A stretch of 64,000 bases of DNA. Source: an uncultured Gammaproteobacteria bacterium (GTDB taxonomy: Bacteria; Pseudomonadota; Gammaproteobacteria; Pseudomonadales; Pseudohongiellaceae). A model generated the notes under the pieces. It worked only from the letters and a program-made list of their open reading frames with translations, was not told where the DNA came from and made no database searches. Shown one piece after another: positions 1-9,300 of the stretch. How positions within the stretch are numbered: position 1 is the stretch's first letter; each line of letters opens with the position of its first letter. Made by a program: the position numbers and the translations under genes. Where the stretch lies: positions 1 through 64,000 of the forward strand of contig CAJXUA010000015.1 in the NCBI GenBank assembly GCA_913060695.1, written 5' to 3'.

Positions 1-39
1 CGAACATAACCCACGTGCGTCGAGGCTGGGTAGGTCAAT

Positions 40-125
40 CCATCATGTCTACAATCAGTGGGTTCTATCAGATATTGATAATTGATCTGACGCCCTCGTA
101 AGGGGGTGGCCTGCAGGCGATTGGG
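40..125. repeat. Degenerate REP-like element
   Basis: The stretch near 52-88 matches, with a few differences, the flank of the REP pair at 600-750 (cagtggtttctatcagatc, then ttgataattg). It is followed by CCCTCGTAAGGGGG and an arm ending CCTGCAGGCGAT. The arm resembles the REP end at 61794-61817 and the CCCTCGTAAGGGGG piece resembles the insert seen at 560-600. The 5' arm is not recognisable, so I call it a decayed copy. No coding sequence is seen in 1-354. Confidence 0.5.
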
Positions 126-173
126 TTTAAGCCACGCGTTGTAGGGGGATTGTGCTTGGGAGTGGATCAGTGC

Positions 174-292
174 GGAGGGATTCAATTTTAACAGCCTTGG
201 GGCTGTTAAAACCCTTCGGGCTTCGCGCTTTGCGCTCGTTGCCGATTGCGTTGCAATCGGTCGAACCCTCTTTCGGGTTTGAATCCCTCTCC
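174..292. other. Multi-hairpin structured element beside tRNA-Ser
   Basis: An 11-bp outer stem (gagggattcaa at 175-185 with ttgaatccctc at 279-289) encloses several hairpins: an 11-bp stem at 186-211 with loop TTGG, a short CCCTTCGGG, an 8-bp stem at 242-260 with loop GTT, and AACCC/GGGTT at 264-279. The right arm (gggtttgaatccctctcc) resembles the T-arm and acceptor of tRNA-Ser but lies in the orientation opposite to the tRNA-Ser gene next door. It could be a tRNA-derived remnant, an attachment-site scar or a structured RNA. Function unknown. Confidence 0.45.
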
Positions 293-354
293 TTCCGGAG
301 TTGGAGATATTGCTGACCACTGCGGGGAGTTCGGGGTGCAGTGGCTTGATTATG

Positions 355-444
355 TGGCGGTGAGAGAGGGATTCGAACCCTCGATAGGGATTAACCTATA
401 CACACTTTCCAGGCGTGCTCCTTAAGCCACTCGGACACCTCACC
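355..444 (-). tRNA. tRNA-Ser(GGA)
   Basis: Read on the minus strand, the gene starts GGTGAGGTGTCCGAGTGG and ends with an encoded CCA. The acceptor stem GGTGAGG pairs with TCTCACC (one G-U), the anticodon loop is CTGGAAA (anticodon GGA), there is a long variable arm of serine type, and the T-loop carries the TTCGAAT motif. The 90-nt length fits tRNA-Ser. It reads UCC/UCU codons. REP-like repeats flank it on both sides. Confidence 0.95.
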
Positions 445-542
445 GTTTGCTTCAACACCAGTTAAATACGCTGATTTGAAGGCGCGACACTTTATAACAG
501 CGGAGGTGGAAACACAAGAAGAAGCCGGTGAACTATAGATTC

Positions 543-754
543 TCACCAATCGCACTATTCGCTTGCAAGCATCCCCTTACGAGGACAAGAGCTCCTACCG
601 TCAGTGGTTTCTATCAGATCTTGATAATTGCTCTGATTGTAGGAGCGGGCTTGCCCGCGAAGGCCTAAATCTTCCCCCGATTCCCACCAATCGCACCATT
701 CGCTTGCAAGCAAGCTCCTACCATCAGTGGTTTCTATCAGATCTTGATAATTGT
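543..754. repeat. Cluster of three REP-like palindromes
   Basis: There are three units. The minus-oriented unit around 560-600 reads GTAGGAGCT, then an 18-nt insert CTTGTCCTCGTAAGGGGA, then TGCTTGCAAGCGAA. The plus-oriented unit at 639-663 is GTAGGAGCG then GGCTTGCCCGCGAAGG. The minus-oriented unit at 698-721 is GTAGGAGCT then TGCTTGCAAGCGAAT, without an insert. The first and third are flanked by the same sequence (caccaatcgca on one side; cagtggtttctatcagatc on the other), so they are duplicates differing by the insert. The rest of 445-792 shows no coding potential; reading frames crossing it are REP artefacts. Confidence 0.8.
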
Positions 755-792
755 TCCAGACGAGAAAGAACCCCAAAAATTGAGCTAAGGCC

Positions 793-1614
793 CTACTGGC
801 GAATAAAGCGATTCGCTGGGAAATCTACTTGTATTGGGGCAGAGCTTCGTACTGGGTTGATCTCTAGGCCGCCGCGGCGCAGGAAGTGGATCATTACGCT
901 CAAGCTCTCTGGCTTGCAAATTCTTTGGAGGTCGCAGAACACCTGTTCAGTGCAATCCTCATGGAAGCCTTCGTGTTCCCTGAACGAGATCAGGTAGCGC
1001 AGTAGGCTCTTATGATCGATTGCTGGACCCTTGTAGTGAATCACGGCAGTGCCCCAGTCCGGCTGCGCCGTGACGGGACAATTTGAGCGAAACAAGTCTG
1101 TGTAGAGTGTCTCCTCAACTACTTGCCCTACTGTAGTTCGCAGCAGTTCTGAGTTAGGCGTATAGCGATCGATCGTGACGTCGAGCTGGTCGAGGCAGAC
1201 ACCCGCAGGCGTGCAGATGCTAAAACCCTCCGAGTCTTGAACAGACGCGAGTTGCACGACTACTTTAGAGCCCGCAGCTTGCGAGAGATCTTTGCTAATC
1301 GTGGCGCGCGCGTGTTCAACACTCTCGTAACGGGTCTGATTCAGCGAATTAAGATAGAGTTTGAGGGATTTCGACTCGATGATATTGGCAGAGCTGGCGG
1401 GAACGATAAACTCGCCGGTAGCCACTATGGGTTTCCCCTGCTCGTTAAGCCATGAAAGCTCGTAGGCGCGCCAAAGATCGTAGCCACGAAAAGGCAGCGT
1501 TGCGCCCGTTAAACCCATGCGCTCACGATTGTCGATACGGGGAATCGAGAACAAACACTCGGGGCTGTAGGCGGTAGGATATTGAGTAGCTCGTCCTAAT
1601 GGAATCTCATTCAT
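793..1614 (-). CDS. queF: NADPH-dependent 7-cyano-7-deazaguanine reductase
   Basis: QueF reduces the nitrile of preQ0 to the aminomethyl group of preQ1 in queuosine synthesis for tRNA wobble position 34, using NADPH in the cytoplasm. The 273-residue product matches the long, two-domain QueF form of gammaproteobacteria. The signature ESKSLKLYLNS lies at residues 80-90 (the ESKS NADPH motif). The catalytic Cys is C179 in RSNCPVTAQPDW, with the partner Asp D186 seven residues later, as in the family. It starts 20 bases after the ABC permease gene and is probably last in a yadG-yadH-queF transcription unit. The ATG lies just after that gene's stop. The assignment is firm; linkage to an ABC-2 exporter is probably shared transcription rather than shared function. 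Confidence 0.95.
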   Translation of the reverse strand: MNEIPLGRATQYPTAYSPECLFSIPRIDNRERMGLTGATLPFRGYDLWRAYELSWLNEQGKPIVATGEFIVPASSANIIESKSLKLYLNSLNQTRYESVEHARATISKDLSQAAGSKVVVQLASVQDSEGFSICTPAGVCLDQLDVTIDRYTPNSELLRTTVGQVVEETLYTDLFRSNCPVTAQPDWGTAVIHYKGPAIDHKSLLRYLISFREHEGFHEDCTEQVFCDLQRICKPESLSVMIHFLRRGGLEINPVRSSAPIQVDFPANRFIRQ

Positions 1615-1633
1615 TGCTTAATGCACTCGCATA

Positions 1634-2407
1634 TTAATGACGTAGGCCGGTGCCTCGGCGAAGCAAGGCTATACAGATCACATAGAGCACGAGCACGAAA
1701 AGGCATAGCATGCCCAGCGACCAGACTATGTTTACGTCGGAGCTGCCGAGAAAACCATAACGGAAGGTATTGACCATGTAGAAAATGGGATTAAACGAGG
1801 ACACGATTCGACCGGCGCTCGGTAGTAACTCTACCGAGTAAAACACTCCCCCAAGATAGATAAGCGGTGTTAGCACAAAGGTAGGGATAATCGAGATGTC
1901 ATCGAAACTATTGGCGAAAAGAGCATTCAAAAATCCCGCAAGCGAGAATACGATCGCCGTCATTAAGACTACAAGTATGGTTATCGGAAGATTATAAATT
2001 GAGAGATCGGTAAACGCGAAAGACATTAACGTGACGATAAACCCTACCGCTAAACCACGCGCCACGCCGCCGGCGATAAAGCCGCAGAGGATAACGTAAT
2101 TGGGCACGGGAGACACGAGCAACTCTTCGATGCTGCGCTGAAACTTTTGGCTGAAAAAAGAGGACACTACATTCGCGTAAGAGTTTTGGATGACCGCCAT
2201 CATGATCAGGCCTGGCACGATGAAGTCCATGTAATCGAATCCGCCCATGTCTCCTATCCTTCGACCGATGAGATTGCCGAAGATCAAGAAGTACAATCCT
2301 ATCGTGATTGCAGGGGGCACTAAGGTTTGCACCCAGATTCGAGCAAAGCGCCTGATCTCTTTTACTAAGATCGTTTCGAAAGCGATGTATTTATAATTGG
2401 CCAGCAT
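1634..2407 (-). CDS. yadH: ABC-2 type exporter permease (YadH-like)
   Basis: Inner-membrane permease of an ABC-2 exporter, 257 residues. About six hydrophobic segments are visible, for example around residues 28-48, 63-80, 110-135, 140-165, 175-195 and 230-250. A cytoplasmic N-terminus precedes the first segment, and the EELLVSPVPNY stretch matches the conserved ABC-2 loop. It lies 34 bases downstream of its ATPase gene and 19 bases before queF, so the pair makes a complete exporter of two half-permeases plus two ATPases. The substrate of the YadGH family is not established. ATG at 2407. The transporter class is clear; the gene symbol is by similarity to the E. coli arrangement. Confidence 0.85.
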   Translation of the reverse strand: MLANYKYIAFETILVKEIRRFARIWVQTLVPPAITIGLYFLIFGNLIGRRIGDMGGFDYMDFIVPGLIMMAVIQNSYANVVSSFFSQKFQRSIEELLVSPVPNYVILCGFIAGGVARGLAVGFIVTLMSFAFTDLSIYNLPITILVVLMTAIVFSLAGFLNALFANSFDDISIIPTFVLTPLIYLGGVFYSVELLPSAGRIVSSFNPIFYMVNTFRYGFLGSSDVNIVWSLGMLCLFVLVLYVICIALLRRGTGLRH

Positions 2408-2441
2408 ACCGGGTGGACACCTTCTTATTGAATGTGAATAA

Positions 2442-3362
2442 CTATGCGCTTTTTAATCTCGCGAGGAATAGCTGCTCAAGTCGGTTGGTCTTGTTGCGCA
2501 GTCCCTTTACGCCAATATTGTGTGCCTGTAAATGTTGAAACACCCCATTGATGTCCTCGTCTTTACCGATATCGACTTCGAAACTATGGGGGTCAACTAG
2601 GCGACTTCGCTCGATTGAGAGCGCAGTAAAAGCGCTAGGCTCTATCTCCTCGCGCAGATCGAACACAAGGGTTTGCGAGTCCAATTTATTGAGCAATAGT
2701 TTCATGCTCGTGTTCTCGATAATGCGGCCTTCGTCGATGATCGCAATGTTGCGACAAAGGCTCTCGGCCTCTTCCAAATAGTGGGTCGTCAGAATAATGG
2801 TAGTGCCATTGTCGTTGATCTCTTGTAGGAACTCCCACATCGAGCGCCGCAATTCTATATCGACCCCCGCGGTGGGCTCGTCCAGGATCAACAAGCGCGG
2901 TTCGTGAACGAGCGCCCGTGCGATCATCAGCCTGCGCTTCATGCCTCCGGAGAGCATGCGTGCGCGATTATTACGCTTGTCCCAAAGGCCAAGCTTCTTC
3001 AAATATTTCTCGGTGCGCTCTCTGGCTAAGGCGCGGGGCAGCCCGTAATAACCCGCCTGGGTCATAACGATATCCATCACCTTTTCGAAGAGACTGAAAT
3101 TCACTTCCTGGGGCACTATGCCCAGATCGAGTTTGGTCTCGTAGACGTGGGTTGCTACATCTTTGCCAAAAACACTAACGGTGCCCGAGGTCTGTTTTAC
3201 GAGTGTCGAGATCACGCCTATGGTCGTAGACTTACCTGCACCGTTTGGCCCTAGCAAGGCGAAGAAGTCGCCCTCTTCCACCTCTAGGTCGACCCCCTTA
3301 AGGGCCTGGTGCCCATTCCCATAGGTCTTGTACAAATCTTTTATCGATATGGCGCTAGTCAT
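2442..3362 (-). CDS. yadG: ABC exporter ATP-binding protein (YadG-like)
   Basis: Cytoplasmic ATPase subunit of the exporter whose permease follows it; 306 residues. Walker A is GPNGAGKST (around residues 38-46), the ABC signature is LSGGMKRRL, Walker B is LLILDEPTAG and the switch histidine is in LTTHYLEEAE. The last 80 or so residues form an accessory region common in DrrA/NodI/YadG-type ATPases. It is the first gene of the yadG-yadH-queF unit. The promoter should lie between 3363 and 3530. The ATG at 3362 directly precedes the family-typical AISIKDLYKTYG start. A tRNA-Glu gene and its terminator lie upstream in the same direction, separating transcription units. Confidence 0.9.
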   Translation of the reverse strand: MTSAISIKDLYKTYGNGHQALKGVDLEVEEGDFFALLGPNGAGKSTTIGVISTLVKQTSGTVSVFGKDVATHVYETKLDLGIVPQEVNFSLFEKVMDIVMTQAGYYGLPRALARERTEKYLKKLGLWDKRNNRARMLSGGMKRRLMIARALVHEPRLLILDEPTAGVDIELRRSMWEFLQEINDNGTTIILTTHYLEEAESLCRNIAIIDEGRIIENTSMKLLLNKLDSQTLVFDLREEIEPSAFTALSIERSRLVDPHSFEVDIGKDEDINGVFQHLQAHNIGVKGLRNKTNRLEQLFLARLKSA

Positions 3363-3530
3363 ACTCGTTACTTCTTGGCTTTGTATACGGATGAGAGGTC
3401 TGACGGAGGTAGAACATTAGCATCGTCAGCGGGTCGCCATCATAGCAAATCAATATTGGCTGCGCTATTTAACTACTGGACACACTTGGGTGAGGAATCG
3501 GTTTTAGGGGGGGCAAGGTTTTGGGAGGCA

Positions 3531-3560
3531 AAAAAAAGGCCCGACAAAAGTCGGGCCTTT
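3531..3560 (-). terminator. Rho-independent terminator after tRNA-Glu
   Basis: On the minus strand AAAGGCCCGAC, loop TTTT, GTCGGGCCTTT is followed by a run of T (seven A on the plus strand at 3531-3537). It begins a few bases after the CCA end of tRNA-Glu and so ends that transcript. Confidence 0.85.
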
Positions 3561-3565
3561 AAATT

Positions 3566-3641
3566 TGGCGTCCCCTAGGGGTTTCGAACCCCTGTTGCCT
3601 GGATGAAAACCAGGTGTCCTAGGCCTCTAGACGAAGGGGAC
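3566..3641 (-). tRNA. tRNA-Glu(UUC)
   Basis: On the minus strand the gene runs from GTCCCCTTCGTCTAGAGG to an encoded CCA, 76 nt. The acceptor stem GTCCCC pairs with GGGGAC, the anticodon stem CCTGG/CCAGG encloses loop TTTTCAT (anticodon TTC), and the T-arm is AGGGGTTCGAACCCCT. A strong terminator follows immediately. It appears monocistronic. Confidence 0.96.
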
Positions 3642-3959
3642 TAGAGTCGTACAATCTCTCCGCAATCGATATGCCTTATTGCGGAAAGCGGCGCATTTTA
3701 GGAAGCCTTAGTGCTCTCGTCAAGAGTTAATTGATGATTTTTAATATTACTGATTTCGAGCAAGCTTACAAAGTGACTTTCGAGTCTGCCTGAGACCCAT
3801 ACCGCAGCGCCATTACAGCGCATTGTGACAGTGTAATCAGAGATCGACCCGATAGCGATAAGATTGGTAGAATCGCCTAATACCACAAGCGCTGCCCGCA
3901 ACCCTTGGCAGTTAACTGCACACTTGCTTGAAAATCACGAAAGTTAATGGAGTAGTGAA
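3642..3959. other. Intergenic region, no firm feature
   Basis: This 318-base gap separates tRNA-Glu (minus) from the gene at 3960 (plus). It should hold both promoters. A 67-codon minus-strand frame from a TTG at 3901 exists, but it has no convincing ribosome site, so I leave it unannotated. Confidence 0.4.
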
Positions 3960-4658
3960 TTGATCTTAATAGGACTGAGCATCCTTGCTGCGATCGGTCT
4001 ATTGGTGCTGATCGTTTGGGCATTGCATCGCAACCAACGCATAGAGAATCAGGAGAGCGTCGATCGCAACCTCCCGCTTCCGCCTATCGAGTTAAAACAG
4101 AGCGACGCAAATGAGTTGTCTGATGTCGAGGACATGCTGGGCATAGAGCCAGAGTCTTCGCCAGCCCCGCGCCCTGCCCCTGTGGCAGCGAAAGTAGAGC
4201 TAAGCGACTCTGTCGCATCTCCGGATCAGTGGTTAGTCCGAAGTCGCGAGTGCGCGTCGCAGGGCGATTTCGATGCAGCCTTGCAGTTATGCGAAAGCGC
4301 GCTTCCCCAGATGGGAGCATTTCGGCAATCCTGCGTGGTCTTGCGCGCGCAGATTCGCGAATTGAAAAAGAAGCGGCATTCTCATTCCCGCGCGCTGGAG
4401 CAACTGTACCAGCTTGCCGCTCAGGCAGATTTCTTCCATGGCAAAACTCCAAATACTAAGGCTTTGGCACCCAGCGCCGTGAAGCAGATCGATTACGCTG
4501 CGTGGAAGGCCCTTAGCAGCCCCTATGCCGTGTTAGGCTACAAGCATGTAAGCTTGCTTACTAAGACAGACGCCAAGTGGCTAGTGCAGGAATGGGGCGA
4601 GCCCGAGAGTCACGGCTATATGCGTGAGTTGCACTTAGCGCAGTGGAATACTTTGTAG
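3960..4658 (+). CDS. Membrane-anchored protein of unknown function
   Basis: I do not recognise the family. The 232-residue product starts with one hydrophobic segment (about residues 2-22) followed by positive residues (HRNQR), so it is probably anchored in the inner membrane by its N-terminus with the rest in the cytoplasm. Residues 60-90 are acidic and proline-rich, like a linker. Residues 90-150 look helical and TPR-like (two ALQLCESALPQM-type helices). The C-terminus has a conserved-looking YAAWKALSSPYAVLGYKHVSLL block. The start is a TTG preceded by GGAG at 3949-3952 with seven bases of spacing; no in-frame ATG fits better. It is followed 10 bases later by another unknown small gene and then by a dUTPase gene, so the three may be co-transcribed. 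Confidence 0.65.
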   Translation: MILIGLSILAAIGLLVLIVWALHRNQRIENQESVDRNLPLPPIELKQSDANELSDVEDMLGIEPESSPAPRPAPVAAKVELSDSVASPDQWLVRSRECASQGDFDAALQLCESALPQMGAFRQSCVVLRAQIRELKKKRHSHSRALEQLYQLAAQADFFHGKTPNTKALAPSAVKQIDYAAWKALSSPYAVLGYKHVSLLTKTDAKWLVQEWGEPESHGYMRELHLAQWNTL

Positions 4659-4668
4659 GACATGGCAC

Positions 4669-4899
4669 ATGAAAGACTTTCGCAAGAATAGCGGTGAAGT
4701 CTCCATAGACCCCGAGTTGATTAGGCGGGGTGAACAGCAGCTGTGCAGTGAAATAAGTCTTCTCAAGCAATGGTTACAAGGGCTTCGCGACTCAGCCGAC
4801 CAGAGTGCATTCAACAGTAACTTAATTAGCACCTATCAAGACATGCTGCGTAGCCGGCAAGACATGCTAGAGATACTGCGCAAGCAGGCTAAGAACTAA
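4669..4899 (+). CDS. Small helical protein of unknown function
   Basis: This 76-residue product is predicted to be cytoplasmic and mostly helical, rich in Leu, Gln and Arg with heptad-like spacing over residues 20-70 (for example LLKQWLQGLRD and YQDMLRSRQDMLEILRK). No known domain is recognised. The gene lies 10 bases after the unknown membrane protein and 28 bases before the dUTPase-like gene, all on the plus strand, and the spacing suggests one operon. The ribosome site before the ATG is weak (AGGACATGGCAC). Gene context and codon pattern make it likely real. Confidence 0.6.
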   Translation: MKDFRKNSGEVSIDPELIRRGEQQLCSEISLLKQWLQGLRDSADQSAFNSNLISTYQDMLRSRQDMLEILRKQAKN

Positions 4900-4927
4900 A
4901 GATCGTTAGTAGCGATACAAGGACTCC

Positions 4928-5593
4928 ATGACCATTCTACTCGAAAGCCAAGCCCACCTAATGCTCTCTCTTCAGTCCCGCATGAACGCCAAAGTCGATC
5001 CCCTTTGGGTTCAGAAGCGTTTTCCCTATTTGCGTGCGGTGGTCATTGAGGCAGCGGAGGCTATCGAACACCACGGCTGGAAATGGTGGAAGAAGCAAGA
5101 CTGCGACCTGCCGCAGCTGCAAATGGAGATCATCGACATCTGGCATTTCATCTTGTCAGAGATCTTACTGCAGCACGAAGACGACCAGGCACTGGCCAGC
5201 AAGGCGCTGTTGCAAGAGACAGGCGCGATTAAGCACAGCAGCAGCCTTGAGTTCGACACACAGACTTACCACTTCCAAGATTTGAGCTTAGTTGCGAAGC
5301 TAGAGCTCTTGATAGGCCTGTCGACCGCACGCAGAGTGGATATCCCGCTATTTAAATCGATTATGGAGGACTGCGGCCTGAACTGGGAGTCCTTGTTCAA
5401 GCAGTACGTAAGCAAGAATGTGTTGAATTTCTTTCGCCAGGACCACGGCTACAAGGAAGGCACTTACCATAAGCTATGGCAAGGACGCGAAGACAATGAA
5501 CATCTAGTGGAATTGATGGACAGCTTGGACACTGCAGACCTGAGCTATCCGGAATTGCTCTACAGCGGATTGAAGCAACGCTATCCCAGCTAA
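4928..5593 (+). CDS. Dimeric-type (all-alpha) dUTP diphosphatase
   Basis: This matches the all-alpha NTP pyrophosphatase family of dimeric dUTPases (dUTPase_2 type, known from trypanosomatids, Campylobacter and some phages). That family cleaves dUTP, and also dUDP, to dUMP, keeping uracil out of DNA. The 221-residue product has the metal-binding helix EAAEAIEHHGWKWWK (residues 41-55) and a second helix with MEIIDIWHF (66-74), giving the E-x2-E...E-x2-D set typical of this fold. The helical C-terminal half carries a KNVLNFFRQDHGYKEGTY motif. AAGGACTCC precedes the ATG. It is unrelated in fold to the trimeric Dut of E. coli. I cannot tell from here whether a trimeric dut exists elsewhere in the genome. 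Confidence 0.85.
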   Translation: MTILLESQAHLMLSLQSRMNAKVDPLWVQKRFPYLRAVVIEAAEAIEHHGWKWWKKQDCDLPQLQMEIIDIWHFILSEILLQHEDDQALASKALLQETGAIKHSSSLEFDTQTYHFQDLSLVAKLELLIGLSTARRVDIPLFKSIMEDCGLNWESLFKQYVSKNVLNFFRQDHGYKEGTYHKLWQGREDNEHLVELMDSLDTADLSYPELLYSGLKQRYPS

Positions 5594-5618
5594 GGCCTGT
5601 CTTAGCCGGGAATAGGGC

Positions 5619-6200
5619 TTATTTGAAGTAGGCGTTCTCGCGCTGAGTGTGGTCGGTGATGTCACGCACCTCGGTCAACTGCGGGATCTGTTCGAGTAGA
5701 GTCTTCTCAACGCCTTCTTTCAGGGTAAGGTCTACCATGCCACAGCCTTGGCAGCCCCCGCCAAACTTCAGTACTGCTACATTGCCCTCGTAGATTTCCT
5801 CCAGTGACACCACGCCGCCATGGGCAGCCAGCGATGGGTTGATCTCGTTATAGAGCACGTAATTGACGCGGTCCTCGATCGAGCTGTCTTCCTGAATCTG
5901 CGGTAGGCGCGAGTTCGGCGCCTTGATCGTCAATTGCCCGCCCATCGCATCTTTAGAGTAGTTCACCACCGCGTCCTTCAAAAAGGGAATGCTGCGCTGC
6001 TCTATATACGTGTTGAAGGCGTCATATGGACGCAGTTCATCGTCCTCCTGAGACTCTCCTGGACGGCAGAAGGAGATACAGGTCTCTGCCTTTGGGGTGC
6101 CTGCGTCGAGGATGAAAATGCGGACGGCGATGCCTTCGCAATCCTGCTTTTTAAGGAGTTCGGCGAGGTATTCCTGCGCTGACTCAGTAATCGTAATCAT
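5619..6200 (-). CDS. nfuA: Fe/S biogenesis protein NfuA
   Basis: NfuA is a cytoplasmic iron-sulfur carrier that passes [4Fe-4S] clusters to target enzymes under stress. The product is 193 residues from the chosen start. Residues 1-95 form a degenerate A-type scaffold domain and residues 105-190 the Nfu domain with C150 and C153 in [13 protein letters not shown], the cluster ligands. I chose the ATG at 6200 rather than the longer frame to 6224 because [12 protein letters not shown] matches the usual family start and AGGAAA lies just upstream. It is divergent from metH with 199 bases between them. Confidence 0.95.
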   Translation of the reverse strand: MITITESAQEYLAELLKKQDCEGIAVRIFILDAGTPKAETCISFCRPGESQEDDELRPYDAFNTYIEQRSIPFLKDAVVNYSKDAMGGQLTIKAPNSRLPQIQEDSSIEDRVNYVLYNEINPSLAAHGGVVSLEEIYEGNVAVLKFGGGCQGCGMVDLTLKEGVEKTLLEQIPQLTEVRDITDHTQRENAYFK

Positions 6201-6399
6201 ATTGTTTCCTACAAGAGCGTGCATGAGTGGGCGCAGTTTACGCTATGTTGCACGCAAGTTAAATACTGTACTGTTTTACTTGGTTATTACTATGCAGTTT
6301 TCTCATGTTGCGTGGGAAGGATTTGCACATGCCGCGACAGTGCAGTTCTGCTAGAATGCGCGCTTTTTAGAATACTCCCCTGCCCGGCGGTTATTAAAC

Positions 6400-9300
6400 A
6401 TGGCTATAGCGAACTCCCTAGACACCCTCAATAAAGCATTGCGCGAGCGCATTCTCGTTCTCGACGGCGCAATGGGCACCATGATTCAAGCCTATAAGTT
6501 GCAAGAGGCTGACTTTAGAGGGGCGCGCTTTAAGGACAATGCGCAGGATCTAGCCGGCAATAATGACCTGCTGACCCTGACCCGGCCCGATATCATTGCC
6601 CAGATTCACCGCGAGTACCTGGAAGCAGGCGCCGATATCATCGAGACCAATACCTTCAACTCTACCGCGGCTTCACAGTCAGACTATAAGCTTGAGGCCT
6701 TGGCCTACGAGCTCAATTTCGAGGCCGCCAAGCTAGCCCGTAGTGTTTGCGATGAGTTTAGTAGTGCCAATAAGCCGCGCTTCGTCGCGGGTATCGTAGG
6801 CCCGACTAGCCGCACGGCCTCCATCTCCCCAGATGTGAATGACCCCGCCTTCCGCAATACCAGTTTCGATGCCTTAGTGGCCGATTATCTGGTGTGTGCA
6901 GAGGGCTTGATCGACGGCGGCGCGGATATCCTGTTGATCGAAACAGTCTTCGACACACTGAACGCAAAAGCGGCAATCTTCGCGGTGCAGGAATACAGCA
7001 AGCGCATTGGGAGAGAAATCCCAGTCATGATTTCGGGCACGATTACGGATGCGAGCGGTCGCACCCTTTCCGGCCAGACAGTCGAGGCATTTTGGAACTC
7101 GGTAGCCCATGCCAAGCCCATTTCCATAGGCTTCAACTGCGCTCTAGGCGCTACTCAGCTGCGCCCGCACATCGAAGAGATCTCTGGCATCGCCAATACT
7201 TTCGTTTCGGCGCATCCGAACGCGGGGCTACCCAATGAGTTCGGCGAGTATGACCAGAGCGCTAAGGAAATGGCTGAAATCATTGAGGAATTTGCACGCA
7301 GTGGCTTCCTCAACATAGTCGGCGGTTGCTGCGGCACTACCCCCGTGCATATTCGTGCCATTGCGGACGCTGTGGCACAATGTGCCCCTAGAGCGATACC
7401 CGACATCAAGCCAGCCTGCCGCCTCAGCGGCTTAGAGGCGTTTAATATCACCTCGGAATCGCTCTTCGTAAACGTGGGTGAGCGCACCAATATTACAGGC
7501 TCAAAGCGTTTTGCTCGCCTCATTCGCGAAGGAGATTTCGACACCGCACTCGATGTTGCCCTGCAGCAGGTAGAGGCTGGCGCACAGATTATCGATATCA
7601 ACATGGACGAAGGCATGCTCGACTCTAATGCCGCCATGTCACACTTCCTGCGCCTTATCGCCTCTGAGCCAGACATAAGCCGTGTGCCGATTATGATCGA
7701 TTCCTCTAAGTGGGAGATCCTCGAGACCGGGCTGCGCTGCATTCAAGGCAAAGGCATCGTCAACTCCATCAGCATGAAGGAAGGCAAGGAAGACTTCGTC
7801 GAGAAGGCGCGGCTGTGCATGCAGTACGGCGCCGCCGTCGTGGTCATGGCCTTCGATGAAGAGGGCCAGGCCGATACACTCGAGAAGAAGTGCGCTATCT
7901 GTAAGCGCAGCTATGACATCTTGGTAAACGAAGTCGGCTTCCCTGCCCAAGACATCATATTCGATCCTAATATCTTCGCAGTGGCCACCGGCATCGAGGA
8001 GCATAATAACTATGCCGTCGATTTCATCGGCAGCTGTGAATACATCAAGCGAGAGCTGCCCCACGCGCTTATCTCCGGCGGCGTCAGCAATGTGTCCTTC
8101 TCCTTCCGAGGCAACGACACAGTGCGCGAGGCGATTCACTCGGTATTCCTCTACCACGCTATTCAGGCGGGCCTGAGCATGGGCATCGTCAATGCCGGGC
8201 AGTTGGCTGTCTATGACGAGATTCCAGCGCAGCTAAAAGAGCGCGTTGAAGACATCGTACTCAATCGCCGCCCCGATGGCACCGATCGCCTGATGGAGAT
8301 CGCCGGCCAGTACAGCGGAGAGAGCGCGACTGAGAGCCATGAGGATCTGAGTTGGCGCGAGAACGAGGTGGGCAAGCGCATCACCCACGCATTGGTAAAA
8401 GGTATTACCCGCTATATCGAACAAGACACCGAAGAGGCGCGTCAGTTATTCGACGAACCGATCGAGGTGATCGAAGGCCCGCTCATGGATGGCATGAATG
8501 TAGTGGGCGATCTGTTCGGCAGTGGCAAGATGTTCCTACCTCAGGTCGTAAAGAGCGCTCGCGTGATGAAACAGGCTGTTGCCTATCTGCTGCCTTTCAT
8601 CGAAGAGGCTAAGAAAGGCCAAGTCTTTAAGGCCAAGGGCAAGATCCTGCTCGCGACAGTTAAGGGCGATGTGCATGACATCGGCAAGAACATCGTTGGG
8701 GTGGTATTGGGTTGTAACAACTACGACATCATAGACCTGGGCGTAATGGTGCCTTGCGAGAAGATCTTGCAGACGGCCATCGCCGAGAAAGTGGACATCA
8801 TAGGCCTCAGCGGCCTGATTACGCCCTCACTCGACGAGATGGTGCATGTGGCCAAGGAAATGCAGCGACAGGGCTTTAAGATCCCATTACTTATCGGCGG
8901 CGCCACTACTTCTAAGGCGCATACTGCGGTCAAGATCGATCAGCACTACCACAACAACTCGACCGTCTATGTGCCAGATGCCTCGCGCAGCGTGACTGTG
9001 GTGAGCAATCTGCTGAGCAACGACGGTGGCGTCGATTTTAAGAACAAGATTAAGGAAGAATACGATGCGGTGCGTCTGCGTAACGCCAATCGTGATCATC
9101 GCAAGAACATCATCAGCTTCGAGAAAGCGAACGCCAATGCCTTTAAGGCCGACTGGCAGCAGCATCGCCCTGTCGCCCCGCAATTCTTGGGTACCAAGGT
9201 CTTCGAAGATTATCCCCTAGAAGAGCTCGTCCCCTATATCGACTGGACGCCCTTCTTCATCACCTGGAGCCTGTCTGGCAAGTATCCCGCAATCTTGAAG

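Noticed and set aside
563-997. 144-codon plus-strand frame
   Set aside because: It runs through REP palindromes and antisense to queF; its residues are translated repeats.
3698-3901. 67-codon minus-strand frame between tRNA-Glu and the gene at 3960
   Set aside because: It starts with TTG with AGGG almost touching the start codon, no domain is recognisable and the region is needed for two promoters. Not enough support.
6201-6399. Cobalamin riboswitch upstream of metH
   Set aside because: The gap is short and I found no B12-box-like sequence or suitable long structured leader.
7155-7742. Long minus-strand frame inside metH
   Set aside because: Antisense shadow of a certain gene, with no ribosome site or domain.
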